Of a stretch of DNA of 64,000 nt, positions 34,322 to 42,485 are shown piece after piece (within the stretch, counting starts at the first letter, position 1; every line of letters begins with the position of its first letter). Source of the DNA: CALDSL01 sp039810245. Lineage in GTDB: Bacteria > Chloroflexota > Anaerolineae > Anaerolineales > Anaerolineaceae. The notes beneath the pieces are model-generated. The model ran no database searches. It was not told the DNA's origin and saw only the letters and a list, made by a program, of their open reading frames with translations. Both the position numbers and the translations under genes were made by a program. The stretch covers positions 1 to 64,000 of the forward strand of contig JBDHWQ010000003.1 in NCBI GenBank assembly GCA_039810245.1, given 5' to 3'.

Positions 34322-35469
34322 ATCCAGATGTTGTCATCATTGGCGGTGGCATTGTAGGCTGCTCGTGCGCCTACTATCTGTCGCAGTTGGGCATGAAGGT
34401 GCACCTGGTAGATAAGGGCGCCATCGGTACGGGGGCATCCAAGGCCGGCATGATGCACATTGTCACCTGGGAAGAGCCGGAAATCCACCTCAAGCTGGCC
34501 AAACGCAGCCGCGAGCTGTACAAGCAGCTCAGCCAGGAGCTGATGATTGATATTAACTACCGCGAGACGGGCAGTATCGCCATCGTGGAAACGCCGGAGA
34601 GCATGGTCACCTTTGGCGCGATGGTCGATCGCCTCAACGCGCTGGGCGTCAAGGGCCACATGGTCAGCGGCGAAGAATTGGTGCGCATGGAGCCCAACAT
34701 CGCCCCCGACGTGGCCGGCGGCGCGTACTTCGACGACGACGGGCAGGTGAACCCGCTGTACGCCTGCCTGGCGCTGGCGCAGGCCGCGCGCCAGTGCGGC
34801 GCGGTGATCGACCCGTTCAATGAGGTGACCGGCTTTGAGCTGAACGCCGAAAAGAATGCTATTGGCGCGGTGCTCACCGCGCACGGGCGCATTTCCACGA
34901 AAGCGGTGGTCATCGCCGCCGGCGCGTGGAGCGGCGAGATCGGCCGGCTGGCCGGGCTGATGATCCCGGTGAAACCGCGCAAGGGTACGCTGGTAGTCAC
35001 CGTGCCGGTGCCGGAAGACCTGATCAACTGCAAAGTAATCCTGGCTGCCGGGTACATGGATTCGGTCAAGAGCGGCGCCAGCAGCGGCGTGGCCGTGGCC
35101 GCTAACGTGCAGCAGGCCAAGAATGGCAACCTACTGCTGGGCAGCAGCCGCCAGTTCGTGGGCTTTGATGGCAGCGTGGACCCGATGGTGGTGGCCTCGA
35201 TGCTGCAGCGCTGTCTGCGCTTCTTCCCCGCGCTGGCGGAAATCTCGGCCATCCGCACCTGGGCCGGCTTCCGGCCATATACGCCCGACCTGCTGCCGAT
35301 CATCTCACCGGTGGAACAGGTGCAGGGCATGTACATCGCCGCCGGGCACGAGGGCATCGGCATCACCGAAGGCCCGGTCACCGGCAAGCTGATCAGCCAG
35401 TTAATCACCGGGCAGCCCACCGACGTCCCCCTGGACGAGCTGGCCTTCTCCCGGTTCCAGCAGAAGTAA
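34318..35469 (+). CDS. DAO-family FAD amino-acid dehydrogenase, catalytic subunit (D-hydroxyproline dehydrogenase candidate)
   Basis: The 383-residue protein has the DAO-fold FAD motif VVIIGGGIVGCSCAYYLSQLG, the family segment GTGASKAGM, and a C-terminal YTPDLLPIISPVEQVQGMYIAAGHEGIGITEGP block typical of glycine oxidase/sarcosine oxidase beta and LhpB-like subunits. It should oxidise the C-N bond of the imino acid, for example cis-4-hydroxy-D-proline to pyrroline-4-hydroxy-2-carboxylate, passing electrons to the Fe-S subunits encoded just upstream. Soluble or peripheral location is likely. D- versus L-proline specificity is not visible. Confidence 0.87.
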   Translation: MNPDVVIIGGGIVGCSCAYYLSQLGMKVHLVDKGAIGTGASKAGMMHIVTWEEPEIHLKLAKRSRELYKQLSQELMIDINYRETGSIAIVETPESMVTFGAMVDRLNALGVKGHMVSGEELVRMEPNIAPDVAGGAYFDDDGQVNPLYACLALAQAARQCGAVIDPFNEVTGFELNAEKNAIGAVLTAHGRISTKAVVIAAGAWSGEIGRLAGLMIPVKPRKGTLVVTVPVPEDLINCKVILAAGYMDSVKSGASSGVAVAANVQQAKNGNLLLGSSRQFVGFDGSVDPMVVASMLQRCLRFFPALAEISAIRTWAGFRPYTPDLLPIISPVEQVQGMYIAAGHEGIGITEGPVTGKLISQLITGQPTDVPLDELAFSRFQQK

Positions 35470-35502
35470 ACCCGTTTTTATTGTGCAGCAAAGGAGACTA
35501 AG

Positions 35503-36390
35503 ATGGATAAGCAGTACAAGGGCGTTTTCACTGTGGTTTGCACCGCTTTTGATGAGCAGGGTGACGTAGATGAGGCCGCGCTGCGCCGCCACATTCGCTG
35601 GCAGGTCGATGAGTGCAAGGTGCACGGCATCATTCCGTGCGGCAGCACCGGCGAGTTTGCCTTCCTCACCCCGCAGGAGCGCCAGCAGGTGGTGGGCATC
35701 ACCGTTGACGAAGTGAAGAAGCAGGTTCCGGTGATTGCCGGGGCGGCGGCTTGCGCCACGCGCGAAGTGATCGACGCGGGCAACTGCTACAAAGACATGG
35801 GCGTGGATGGCATCATGGTGGTGCCGTCTTACTACGGCCATCTGAACCAGGGCGAGCTGTACACGCATTATTCCGAGATTGCGCGCAATGTCAATTTGCC
35901 CGTGATCGTATATAATAATCCTGGAACTTCTGGTTCTGATATTCTCCCCACCACCGTAGCAAAGCTTGCCACCGAGTTTGAGAACATTGTGGCGATCAAG
36001 GAAAGCACCGGCGCCATGCAGCGCGTGGTTGATATCCAGCTTCTCGCCGGTGACGCCATCGAAGTGCTGTGCGGATGCGACACGCTCTCGCTGGAGATGT
36101 TCCGCATGGGCGTGCAGGGCTGGATCGCCGCGCCCGCCAACGTGTTCGCCAAGCAGTGCGTCAAGTTGTATGAGCTGGCGGTGGTGCAGAAGGATCAGGA
36201 TGCCGCCTGGGAGTTCTACAAGCAGGCTCGCCCCATTTTTGATCTGTTCGAAAACAGCGGGCAGTACGTGGCGCTGGCCAAGGCCGGCCTCGATCTGCTG
36301 GGACGCGGCATCGGCAAGCCGCGCAAGCCGCTGGCCGAGCCGTCGGATGAATACCGGGCCGAGCTGAAGGCGCTGATCGCGAAGTTCTAG
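35503..36390 (+). CDS. DHDPS/NAL-family lyase, second copy (candidate pyrroline-4-hydroxy-2-carboxylate deaminase)
   Basis: The 295-residue TIM-barrel protein has canonical GSTGEF loop, YNNPGTSG with the catalytic Tyr, and Schiff-base Lys in VAIKEST. It sits directly after the candidate D-hydroxyproline dehydrogenase, whose product is the substrate of LhpC/HypD-type deaminases of this family, making it the stronger candidate for that step than the GCMGE copy at 23096. GGAGAC precedes the ATG. Dihydrodipicolinate synthase cannot be excluded by motif, but location argues against it. Confidence 0.87.
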   Translation: MDKQYKGVFTVVCTAFDEQGDVDEAALRRHIRWQVDECKVHGIIPCGSTGEFAFLTPQERQQVVGITVDEVKKQVPVIAGAAACATREVIDAGNCYKDMGVDGIMVVPSYYGHLNQGELYTHYSEIARNVNLPVIVYNNPGTSGSDILPTTVAKLATEFENIVAIKESTGAMQRVVDIQLLAGDAIEVLCGCDTLSLEMFRMGVQGWIAAPANVFAKQCVKLYELAVVQKDQDAAWEFYKQARPIFDLFENSGQYVALAKAGLDLLGRGIGKPRKPLAEPSDEYRAELKALIAKF

Positions 36391-36419
36391 GGATTATTGA
36401 AAGCACGTTTATGACGATG

Positions 36420-36449
36420 CCCACCCCCCCTCTCTCGGGAGGGGGTGGG
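36420..36449. other. C/G-rich hairpin between lyase and MoaD-like genes
   Basis: A C-rich block and a following GGGAGGGGGTGGG block form an imperfect stem. It lies 30 bases after the lyase stop. It could attenuate transcription into the MoaD/AOR genes. Confidence 0.4.
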
Positions 36450-36486
36450 ACCCGCCCCTACGAAGAATAAAAATTTAGGTGTGTGT

Positions 36487-36765
36487 ATGCACGTAACCGT
36501 ACGAGCCATTGGCGATTTGCGCGATTATTTTGGCCGCGAGCCGGCAGACATTGAGCTGCCGGATGGGGCGGACGCGCGCGCGCTGCTGGACGTACTGGAT
36601 GCGCGTTGGGGCGCGAGTTTGCCCGGGTACCTGTGGAACCGGGAAGCGCGCCGCTTCAAAGGTCCGGTGGTGCTGGTGGTGGAGAAAAAGGCCGTCCAGG
36701 ACCTGACCACGCCGCTGGCCGACGGGATGGAAGTGCGTTTGATGAAAGCAATTGCTGGTGGATAA
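36487..36765 (+). CDS. MoaD/ThiS-like ubiquitin-fold sulfur carrier protein
   Basis: The 92-residue protein has the beta-grasp pattern of MoaD and ends in Gly-Gly (IAGG), the tail that is thiocarboxylated to donate sulfur to the pterin dithiolene. It is 19 bases ahead of the aldehyde:ferredoxin oxidoreductase gene, a common pairing in which the carrier supports tungstopterin assembly. The ATG at 36487 is used; the longer open frame upstream has no family sequence. The ribosome binding site is weak. Confidence 0.82.
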   Translation: MHVTVRAIGDLRDYFGREPADIELPDGADARALLDVLDARWGASLPGYLWNREARRFKGPVVLVVEKKAVQDLTTPLADGMEVRLMKAIAGG

Positions 36766-36784
36766 ACCCGACAGGAGGAGACCC

Positions 36785-38662
36785 ATGACTGAACCGATCA
36801 AAGGCTATGCTGGCTACCAGCTCCGCGTGGACCTGGGCACGCGCGTTTCGCGCGTCGAACCGATTGACATGGAAGTGCAGCGCAAGTTCCTGGGCGGCGC
36901 CAGCTACGCCGCCAAAGTGCTGTACGACGAAATGCCCGCCGGCGTTGACCCATTAGGTCCGGCCAACAAGATGATTCTGGCCACCGGCCCGCTGAGCATG
37001 GCCAACGTGCCCGGCGGCGGATCGATTATGGTGTGCTTCAAGTCGCCGCTGACCGGCGTATGGGGCGAATCTCGCGTGGGCGGCAACTTCGGGCCGGACC
37101 TGAAGAAGGCTGGTTTCGATTACGTAATTTTTGACGGCCGCTCGGAAAACCCGGTGTGGATGCTGATCGACGACGGCGTGGTGGAATTCTTCCCGGCCGA
37201 AGACCTGCTGGGCAAGACCGTGTCGGAAAAGTCAGCTATCATCCGCGACCAGATGGGCGATCAGAAGCTCTCCATCCTGTGTATTGGCCCGGCCGGCGAG
37301 AACCTGGTCAAGATCTCGGCGGTCATGTCCGATGACCGCGCGGCGGGGCGCTGCGGTGGCGGCGCGGTGTGGGGTTCCAAGAACCTCATTGCTGTGGCTG
37401 CGCGCGGCTCGCATAAGGTGGAAGCTGCCGAACCGGATCGTCTCAAGACCATCCTGCGTGACGCCTTCCAGGAGATCAAAGATAACCCCATGTTCGTGGG
37501 CATGAAGGACTACGGCACCATCGGCGACCTGGCCGGCAACGATGATGGCGGCGACTGGCCCACCAAGAACTGGCAGTCGAACTCATGGGGCAAGGGCCCG
37601 GAATTGTACGACTACTACGCCAAGAATAATTTCATTAAGGGCTTTGGCTGCTACCGCGGCTGCTCGCTGGCCTGCGCGCGCTGGGTGCATGTGGCTGAAG
37701 GCGAATACAAGACCCCCGAACACGGCGGCGCGGAATACGAATCGATTTCCTGCTTCACCGCATTCATCCTTAATGAAGACATGGACGCCGCGGTGCACTG
37801 CACCTGGCTGTGCAACGAATTAGGCCTGGATACCATTTCGACCGGCGCGTTGATTGCCTTTGGCATGGAGTGTTATGAGAATGGCCTGCTCACCCCCGAG
37901 CAGCTGCAGGGCCTCGATCTGCGCTGGGGCAACACCGATATCCTGGCCGGGCTGGTGAAGGACATCGCGCTGCGCCGGGGCGTCGGCGACATCCTGGCCG
38001 AGGGCGTGCGCCGCGCGGCGCAGATTATTGGCAATGGCGCGGAGAAGTTTGCCGTACACGTGAAGGGCCTGGAAGGCCCGGCGCACGATCCGCGTTCGGG
38101 CAAGGCCCTGGGCATCACCTACGCCACCGGCAACCGCGGCATGTGCCACATCCAGCCGCTGGAAGGCATGGCCTGGGATCGCGGTAAGCTGGACTGGGGC
38201 CTGATGAAATACGGCGTGCCGGATCCGAACGAGGTGGAACGCTGGGACGAAGACCCCAGTAAGGGTGCGGTGGTTCAGCTTTTGCAGAACGGCCTGGTGC
38301 TGCCGGATGTGATCGGCACCTGCAAGTTCTACATGTACGGCGGCATCACCATCGACCACTGGGCTGACTTTATCTCTGCTCTGACCGGTTGGGACATGGA
38401 CGGCCACGAGATTCTTCGGGCCGGCGAGCGTGCCATTAACATTCAGCGCATGTTCAACATCCGCGAAGGCATCACCGCGAAAGATGACTTCCTGCCGGAG
38501 CGCGTACGCTCGCAGCCGACGATTGGCAAATACGTGAATGAGCCGGCCGTGGTGACGCGCAACCTGGAAGCCATGCTGGCCGAATACTACGCCGCCCGCG
38601 GATGGGACCCGGTGAGTGGAGCGCCTAAGCCCGAAAAACTGGCCGAATTGGGCCTTTGTTGA
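36785..38662 (+). CDS. Aldehyde:ferredoxin oxidoreductase family protein (tungsten-type)
   Basis: The 625-residue protein is full length for the AOR family. It has the N-terminal pterin-binding region (FLGGASYAAKVLYDE, ATGPLSM, GRCGGGAVWGSKNL), a Cys cluster FGCYRGCSLACARW near residues 289-301, the DTISTG segment, and a C-terminal GTCKF Cys. AOR enzymes use a tungsten bis-pterin and a [4Fe-4S] cluster to oxidise aldehydes to acids with ferredoxin as acceptor. The first two cluster cysteines are spaced Cx3C rather than the Cx2C of Pyrococcus AOR. It follows a MoaD-like gene and could oxidise alpha-ketoglutarate semialdehyde; that substrate is inference. AGGAGGAG precedes the ATG. Confidence 0.88.
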   Translation: MTEPIKGYAGYQLRVDLGTRVSRVEPIDMEVQRKFLGGASYAAKVLYDEMPAGVDPLGPANKMILATGPLSMANVPGGGSIMVCFKSPLTGVWGESRVGGNFGPDLKKAGFDYVIFDGRSENPVWMLIDDGVVEFFPAEDLLGKTVSEKSAIIRDQMGDQKLSILCIGPAGENLVKISAVMSDDRAAGRCGGGAVWGSKNLIAVAARGSHKVEAAEPDRLKTILRDAFQEIKDNPMFVGMKDYGTIGDLAGNDDGGDWPTKNWQSNSWGKGPELYDYYAKNNFIKGFGCYRGCSLACARWVHVAEGEYKTPEHGGAEYESISCFTAFILNEDMDAAVHCTWLCNELGLDTISTGALIAFGMECYENGLLTPEQLQGLDLRWGNTDILAGLVKDIALRRGVGDILAEGVRRAAQIIGNGAEKFAVHVKGLEGPAHDPRSGKALGITYATGNRGMCHIQPLEGMAWDRGKLDWGLMKYGVPDPNEVERWDEDPSKGAVVQLLQNGLVLPDVIGTCKFYMYGGITIDHWADFISALTGWDMDGHEILRAGERAINIQRMFNIREGITAKDDFLPERVRSQPTIGKYVNEPAVVTRNLEAMLAEYYAARGWDPVSGAPKPEKLAELGLC

Positions 38663-38670
38663 GGTAAGCC

Positions 38671-39438
38671 ATGGGCAAACTGGATGGTAAAGTCGCCCTG
38701 ATCACCGGTGGCAGTTCGGGGATCGGCCTGGCGGCCAGCTTCATGCTGGCTGAAGAAGGCGCGCGGGTGGTTATCGCCGCCCGCGGCGCGGCTGCCGGTG
38801 AAGATGCTGTGGCGCAGGTGCGCGCAGCCGGCGGGCAGGCAGTTTTTGCGCGCTGTGACGTGCGTGACCCGGCCGAATGCCGCGCCGCGGTGGAAACCGC
38901 CGTGGCTGCTTTTGGCCGCCTGGACGTGCTGTTCAACAATGCCGGGGTCATTTACGTGGACCGCACGGTGGAGAACACCAGCGAAGAAGAATGGGACACT
39001 ACCATCCAGAGCAACCTGACCGGCGCGTACCGCGTCTCGAAATATGCTGTGCCGGTGATGGCGGCGGGTGGCGGCGGCTCGATCATCCATAATGCTTCGG
39101 TGTTTGGGCTGGTGGGTGGGGGCGGCGTGGCGGCATACTGCGCTGCCAAGGGCGGCGTGGTACTGCTGACCAAGGCCATGGCGATTGACCATGCCGCGCA
39201 GAATATCCGCGTCAACTGCATTTGTCCGGGCAGCGTGGATACCCCCATGCTGCGCGAAGAAATGCGCGCGCTGGGCGGCGAGGAAATGCAGCGGCCAAAG
39301 TTCGCCGCGCGCCACCCGGTCAACCGTATTTCCACCCCGGAAGAAGTGGCCCGCGTGGTGCTCTTCCTCGCGTGTGATGATTCCTCGTTTATCACCGGAG
39401 CCGCCATCCCGGTGGATGGCGGCCGTTCGGCCTGGTAG
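38671..39438 (+). CDS. Short-chain dehydrogenase/reductase
   Basis: The 255-residue classical SDR has the cofactor motif TGGSSGIGLA, NNAG, catalytic Ser in IHNASVFG and YCAAKGG with Tyr and Lys, and the C-terminal PVDGGRSAW. It likely uses NAD(P) to interconvert an alcohol and ketone. Asp-to-Arg at the end of strand 2 (AARG) suggests NADP preference. It starts eight bases after the AOR stop. Its place in the pathway is unclear; oxidation of a hydroxy acid or reduction of a keto intermediate are both possible. Confidence 0.88.
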   Translation: MGKLDGKVALITGGSSGIGLAASFMLAEEGARVVIAARGAAAGEDAVAQVRAAGGQAVFARCDVRDPAECRAAVETAVAAFGRLDVLFNNAGVIYVDRTVENTSEEEWDTTIQSNLTGAYRVSKYAVPVMAAGGGGSIIHNASVFGLVGGGGVAAYCAAKGGVVLLTKAMAIDHAAQNIRVNCICPGSVDTPMLREEMRALGGEEMQRPKFAARHPVNRISTPEEVARVVLFLACDDSSFITGAAIPVDGGRSAW

Positions 39439-39457
39439 CGCCGGTAAGGAGATGACC

Positions 39458-39745
39458 ATGTTGCGATTTGGTAAAGAGACCGGGCGGCCGTTCACCATCA
39501 CCCTGGATGGCGAGCCGCTGCCGGCTTACCCCGGCGACACCGTGGCCAGCGCGCTGTACGCGGCCGGCAAACGTGCCTGGCGGCGCTCGCGCGCCGGCGA
39601 TGCGCGCGGCCTGCTGTGCGGCATAGGCTTGTGCTTCGACTGCCTGATCACCGTGGACGGCGTGCCCAACCAGCGCGCCTGCCAGGTGACCGTGCGCGAG
39701 GGCATGGAACTGCAAACCAACTGCGATGAAGAGGTGAGCCGATGA
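39458..39745 (+). CDS. [2Fe-2S] small subunit, second dehydrogenase set (HcnA-like)
   Basis: The 95-residue protein has [2Fe-2S] ligands in GLLCGIGLCFDCLITVDG and a later Cys in QRACQVTV, and is clearly paralogous to the protein at 32087. The second of two ATGs is chosen because TAAGGAG is then about six bases upstream. It overlaps the next gene by ATGA. Confidence 0.85.
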   Translation: MLRFGKETGRPFTITLDGEPLPAYPGDTVASALYAAGKRAWRRSRAGDARGLLCGIGLCFDCLITVDGVPNQRACQVTVREGMELQTNCDEEVSR

Positions 39746-41133
39746 GCGCAGAACTCGAAATCGTGGTGGTTGGCGGCGGGCCGGGCGGGTTGAGCGCGGC
39801 GCTGGCCGCGGCGCGCGCCGGCGCGCAGGTGACTCTGTTTGATGCTTACAGCCAGCAGGGCGGGCAGTATTACCGCCAGCCGCCCGAGCGCATGCTGGAT
39901 CAATCCAACGCGCACCAGAAAGAAGGCCGCCGTTTGATCGACCGGACGCGCGCGGCCGGCGTGCAGATTGTGACCGATACGCTGGTGGCTAGCGCGGATT
40001 CAAACCGCCGGCTGCTGTGCGTTGGCCCGCAGGGATCATCCCTGGTGCACGCGAAAAAGGTGATCATTGCCGCCGGGGCCTATGAGCGCCCGGTGGCCTT
40101 TCCGGGCTGGACGCTGCCCGGCGTGCTGCTCACCGGCGGCGTGCAGGCCATGCTCTACCAGCACGTACTGCCGGGTAAGCGCGTGCTGCTGGCCGGCACC
40201 GGGCCGCTGCAGCTCGTGGTGGCCAAAAAGCTGCTGGATGCCGGAGCGCATGTGGTGGCTGTGCTGGAAGGCGCGCGCCTGCTGGAAAAAGCCATCCTGC
40301 GCGCCACGGCCATGTGGGGCCAGTGGGAGCGCATGATCGAGGGTGGCAAGGGGATCGCCACCATGCTGGCGCACGGCACGCCCTACCGCATGGGCTGGGG
40401 CATCGTGCGCGCCCATGGGGAGAAAGAGGTCACCGGCGCAACCATCGCGCGGCTGGACCGCAACTGGCGGCCGATCCGCGGCAGCGAGCGCGACGTGGAG
40501 TGCGACACCATCGGCATCGGCTTCGGGTTTGTGCCGTTCAACGCGCTTTCGCGCACCAGCGGCGCGCGCCAGGCCTGGCGACCCGACCTGGGCGGCGAGG
40601 TGCCGGTGCGTACGCTGTATTTTGAGACCAGCATAGAGGGCATGTACGCCGTGGGCGATGGCGCCGGAATCGGCGGGGTGCACATGTCGGAGATGGAAGG
40701 CGAGATCGCCGGGCTGCACGCCGCGGCGCTGCTGGGGCACGGCAAGGCGCAGGCCGAGGCCGAAATTGCGCGCGTGCGCGCGCGGATCCGCGCCGAGGCG
40801 CGCTTTCAGCGCCTGTATTCCGACCTGTTTACTCCCGGGCCGGGCGCGTACGAGCTGGCCGAGGACGATACCCTGGTGTGCCGCTGCGAGGGCGTAACGT
40901 GGGGCAAGCTGCGCGCTATGGCGCAGTCTACGGATGGCGTGGCGCAGGAGATCAAGAACGGCGTGCGGGTGAGCATGGGCGAATGCCAGGGACGCATGTG
41001 CGGCCACATGGTGATGAACGCCCTCTCGGGCCTGACCGGCAAGCCGGTGGAAGACGTGGGGCAGTTTGTGCAGCGCCCGCCGGTCTTCCCCCTGCCGGTG
41101 CGCGCCCTGGCCGACCTTGAGACCGATGAATAG
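39742..41133 (+). CDS. FAD oxidoreductase with fused C-terminal BFD-type [2Fe-2S] domain (HcnB-like)
   Basis: The 463-residue protein has an N-terminal FAD motif (VVGGGPGGLSAALAAARAG), a second Rossmann motif (LLAGTGPLQLVVAKKLL) and a C-terminal Fer2_BFD domain with ligands in LVCRCEGVTWG and GECQGRMCG. It corresponds to a fusion of the two separate proteins at 32404 and 33989. With the preceding small subunit it forms two thirds of a dehydrogenase; no DAO catalytic subunit follows, so it may share the one at 34318 or have a different partner. Confidence 0.88.
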   Translation: MSAELEIVVVGGGPGGLSAALAAARAGAQVTLFDAYSQQGGQYYRQPPERMLDQSNAHQKEGRRLIDRTRAAGVQIVTDTLVASADSNRRLLCVGPQGSSLVHAKKVIIAAGAYERPVAFPGWTLPGVLLTGGVQAMLYQHVLPGKRVLLAGTGPLQLVVAKKLLDAGAHVVAVLEGARLLEKAILRATAMWGQWERMIEGGKGIATMLAHGTPYRMGWGIVRAHGEKEVTGATIARLDRNWRPIRGSERDVECDTIGIGFGFVPFNALSRTSGARQAWRPDLGGEVPVRTLYFETSIEGMYAVGDGAGIGGVHMSEMEGEIAGLHAAALLGHGKAQAEAEIARVRARIRAEARFQRLYSDLFTPGPGAYELAEDDTLVCRCEGVTWGKLRAMAQSTDGVAQEIKNGVRVSMGECQGRMCGHMVMNALSGLTGKPVEDVGQFVQRPPVFPLPVRALADLETDE

Positions 41134-41143
41134 GAATTCTTTC

Positions 41144-42376
41144 ATGAAAAAATACTGGGATGACGCGTTTGTCTTTGACTTTGATGGTACGGTGCGCGAG
41201 GTGATCCACGAGCCGGGGCGGCTGGGCGTGGTGCTGGAAGAAAGCTACTTTTACCCCGAGGGCGGCGGCCAGCCCGCCGACCGCGGCACGCTGGCCGGGC
41301 TTCCGCTGCTGGACGTGCAGGAAGTGGGCGGCAATATTGTTCATTACCTGGCACTCAGCGAGCAGGCGCAGGACGTGCTGCGCCCCGGCTCTGCCGCGCG
41401 CGGGCAGATCGACCGCGACTACCGCATCCACAATATGCGGCTGCACACCACCTGCCACCTGCTGTTTGGCGCCGCGCGCCAGATGTTCGGCCAGGTGGGT
41501 TACGCCGGGTTCAACATTGGCGCGGTGGGCAACCTGTACCTGGAAACGCCGCGCCAGATCCGCTCGGAAGACCTGGTGAAGATGGCGCGGCTGGCCAACG
41601 AAGTGGTGGTGGAAGACCGCCCGATCAGCGCGCGTATCGTGACCGCCGCCGAGGCCAGAAACATGCCCGAGCTGGCGGTGAACTACGAAATTGGCAGCGA
41701 TGACGTGCGCGTGGTCACCGTGGACGGCTGGGACGTGGCGGCATGCAGTGGCACGCACATGCACCGCACCGTCGAGCTGGGGCCGGTCAAGCTGATCGCG
41801 CGCGAGGTGCACAAGAAGAATGTGACCCGCATTGACTATGCCATTGGAAAGCGCTCGGTGGAAGAGCTGGCGCGCGACGACCAGTCGCTGGCGGAGACGG
41901 CCGAGCTTCTGAGCACGTCGCGCGATCAGGTGTTCCAGGTGGTGCGCAAGCTGTCGGGCGACCTGCAGGCGGCGCAGAAAGACCTGCGCAAGATGCGCGA
42001 GCGGCTGATGGAAGTGCGCGCCGGCGAGCTGCGCGCCGCGGGCGGCGAGATGGTGAACGGAGTGCGGCTGATTACCGACACGGTCGATTACCTCGACGCG
42101 GCGGCGGTGAAGGCGCTGGCCACGCGGCTGCTGGCCGGGGCCGAGCGCACGGTGGTGATCATCGTCGGTGGCGCGGACGCGCTGACCGTGGCCGCCGGGT
42201 GCAGCGCCGACCTCAACCTGGCGCTGGCCGCTCCGGTGGTCGAAGTCGCGAAGCGCCACGGCGGCGGGGGCGGCGGTAAGCCCACCTTCGTCACCGCGGG
42301 CGGCATCCAGTGGAGCGCGGGCGGCCTGCTGGAAGAAGTAAAGCAGGCTGTCATCGAGTGTGTTGGGAAACCTTAA
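41144..42376 (+). CDS. Full-length AlaX-type tRNA editing protein (AlaRS editing and DHHA1 domains)
   Basis: The 410-residue protein has the AlaRS-like second additional domain with metal motifs HTTCH (HxxxH) and CSGTH (CxxxH), a beta-barrel N-terminal part with YPEGGGQPADRGTL, then a coiled coil and DHHA1 domain with the Gly-rich KRHGGGGGGKP near the C-terminus. AlaX-L proteins deacylate Ser- or Gly-mischarged tRNA-Ala. Its place inside a proline/hydroxyproline operon is unexpected. The ATG at 41144 (TAGGA upstream) is preferred over one at 41126. Substrate specificity is unknown. Confidence 0.87.
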   Translation: MKKYWDDAFVFDFDGTVREVIHEPGRLGVVLEESYFYPEGGGQPADRGTLAGLPLLDVQEVGGNIVHYLALSEQAQDVLRPGSAARGQIDRDYRIHNMRLHTTCHLLFGAARQMFGQVGYAGFNIGAVGNLYLETPRQIRSEDLVKMARLANEVVVEDRPISARIVTAAEARNMPELAVNYEIGSDDVRVVTVDGWDVAACSGTHMHRTVELGPVKLIAREVHKKNVTRIDYAIGKRSVEELARDDQSLAETAELLSTSRDQVFQVVRKLSGDLQAAQKDLRKMRERLMEVRAGELRAAGGEMVNGVRLITDTVDYLDAAAVKALATRLLAGAERTVVIIVGGADALTVAAGCSADLNLALAAPVVEVAKRHGGGGGGKPTFVTAGGIQWSAGGLLEEVKQAVIECVGKP

Positions 42377-42485
42377 ATCGCTAAGCGCACGAAAAAGAAA
42401 ACAGGAAGAGCGCCAGGAAATAAAATCGTTTTCTTTGATACCCTTCGCGTTTCAAGGTTATCCCCTAATCCCAAAGGAGCATACC

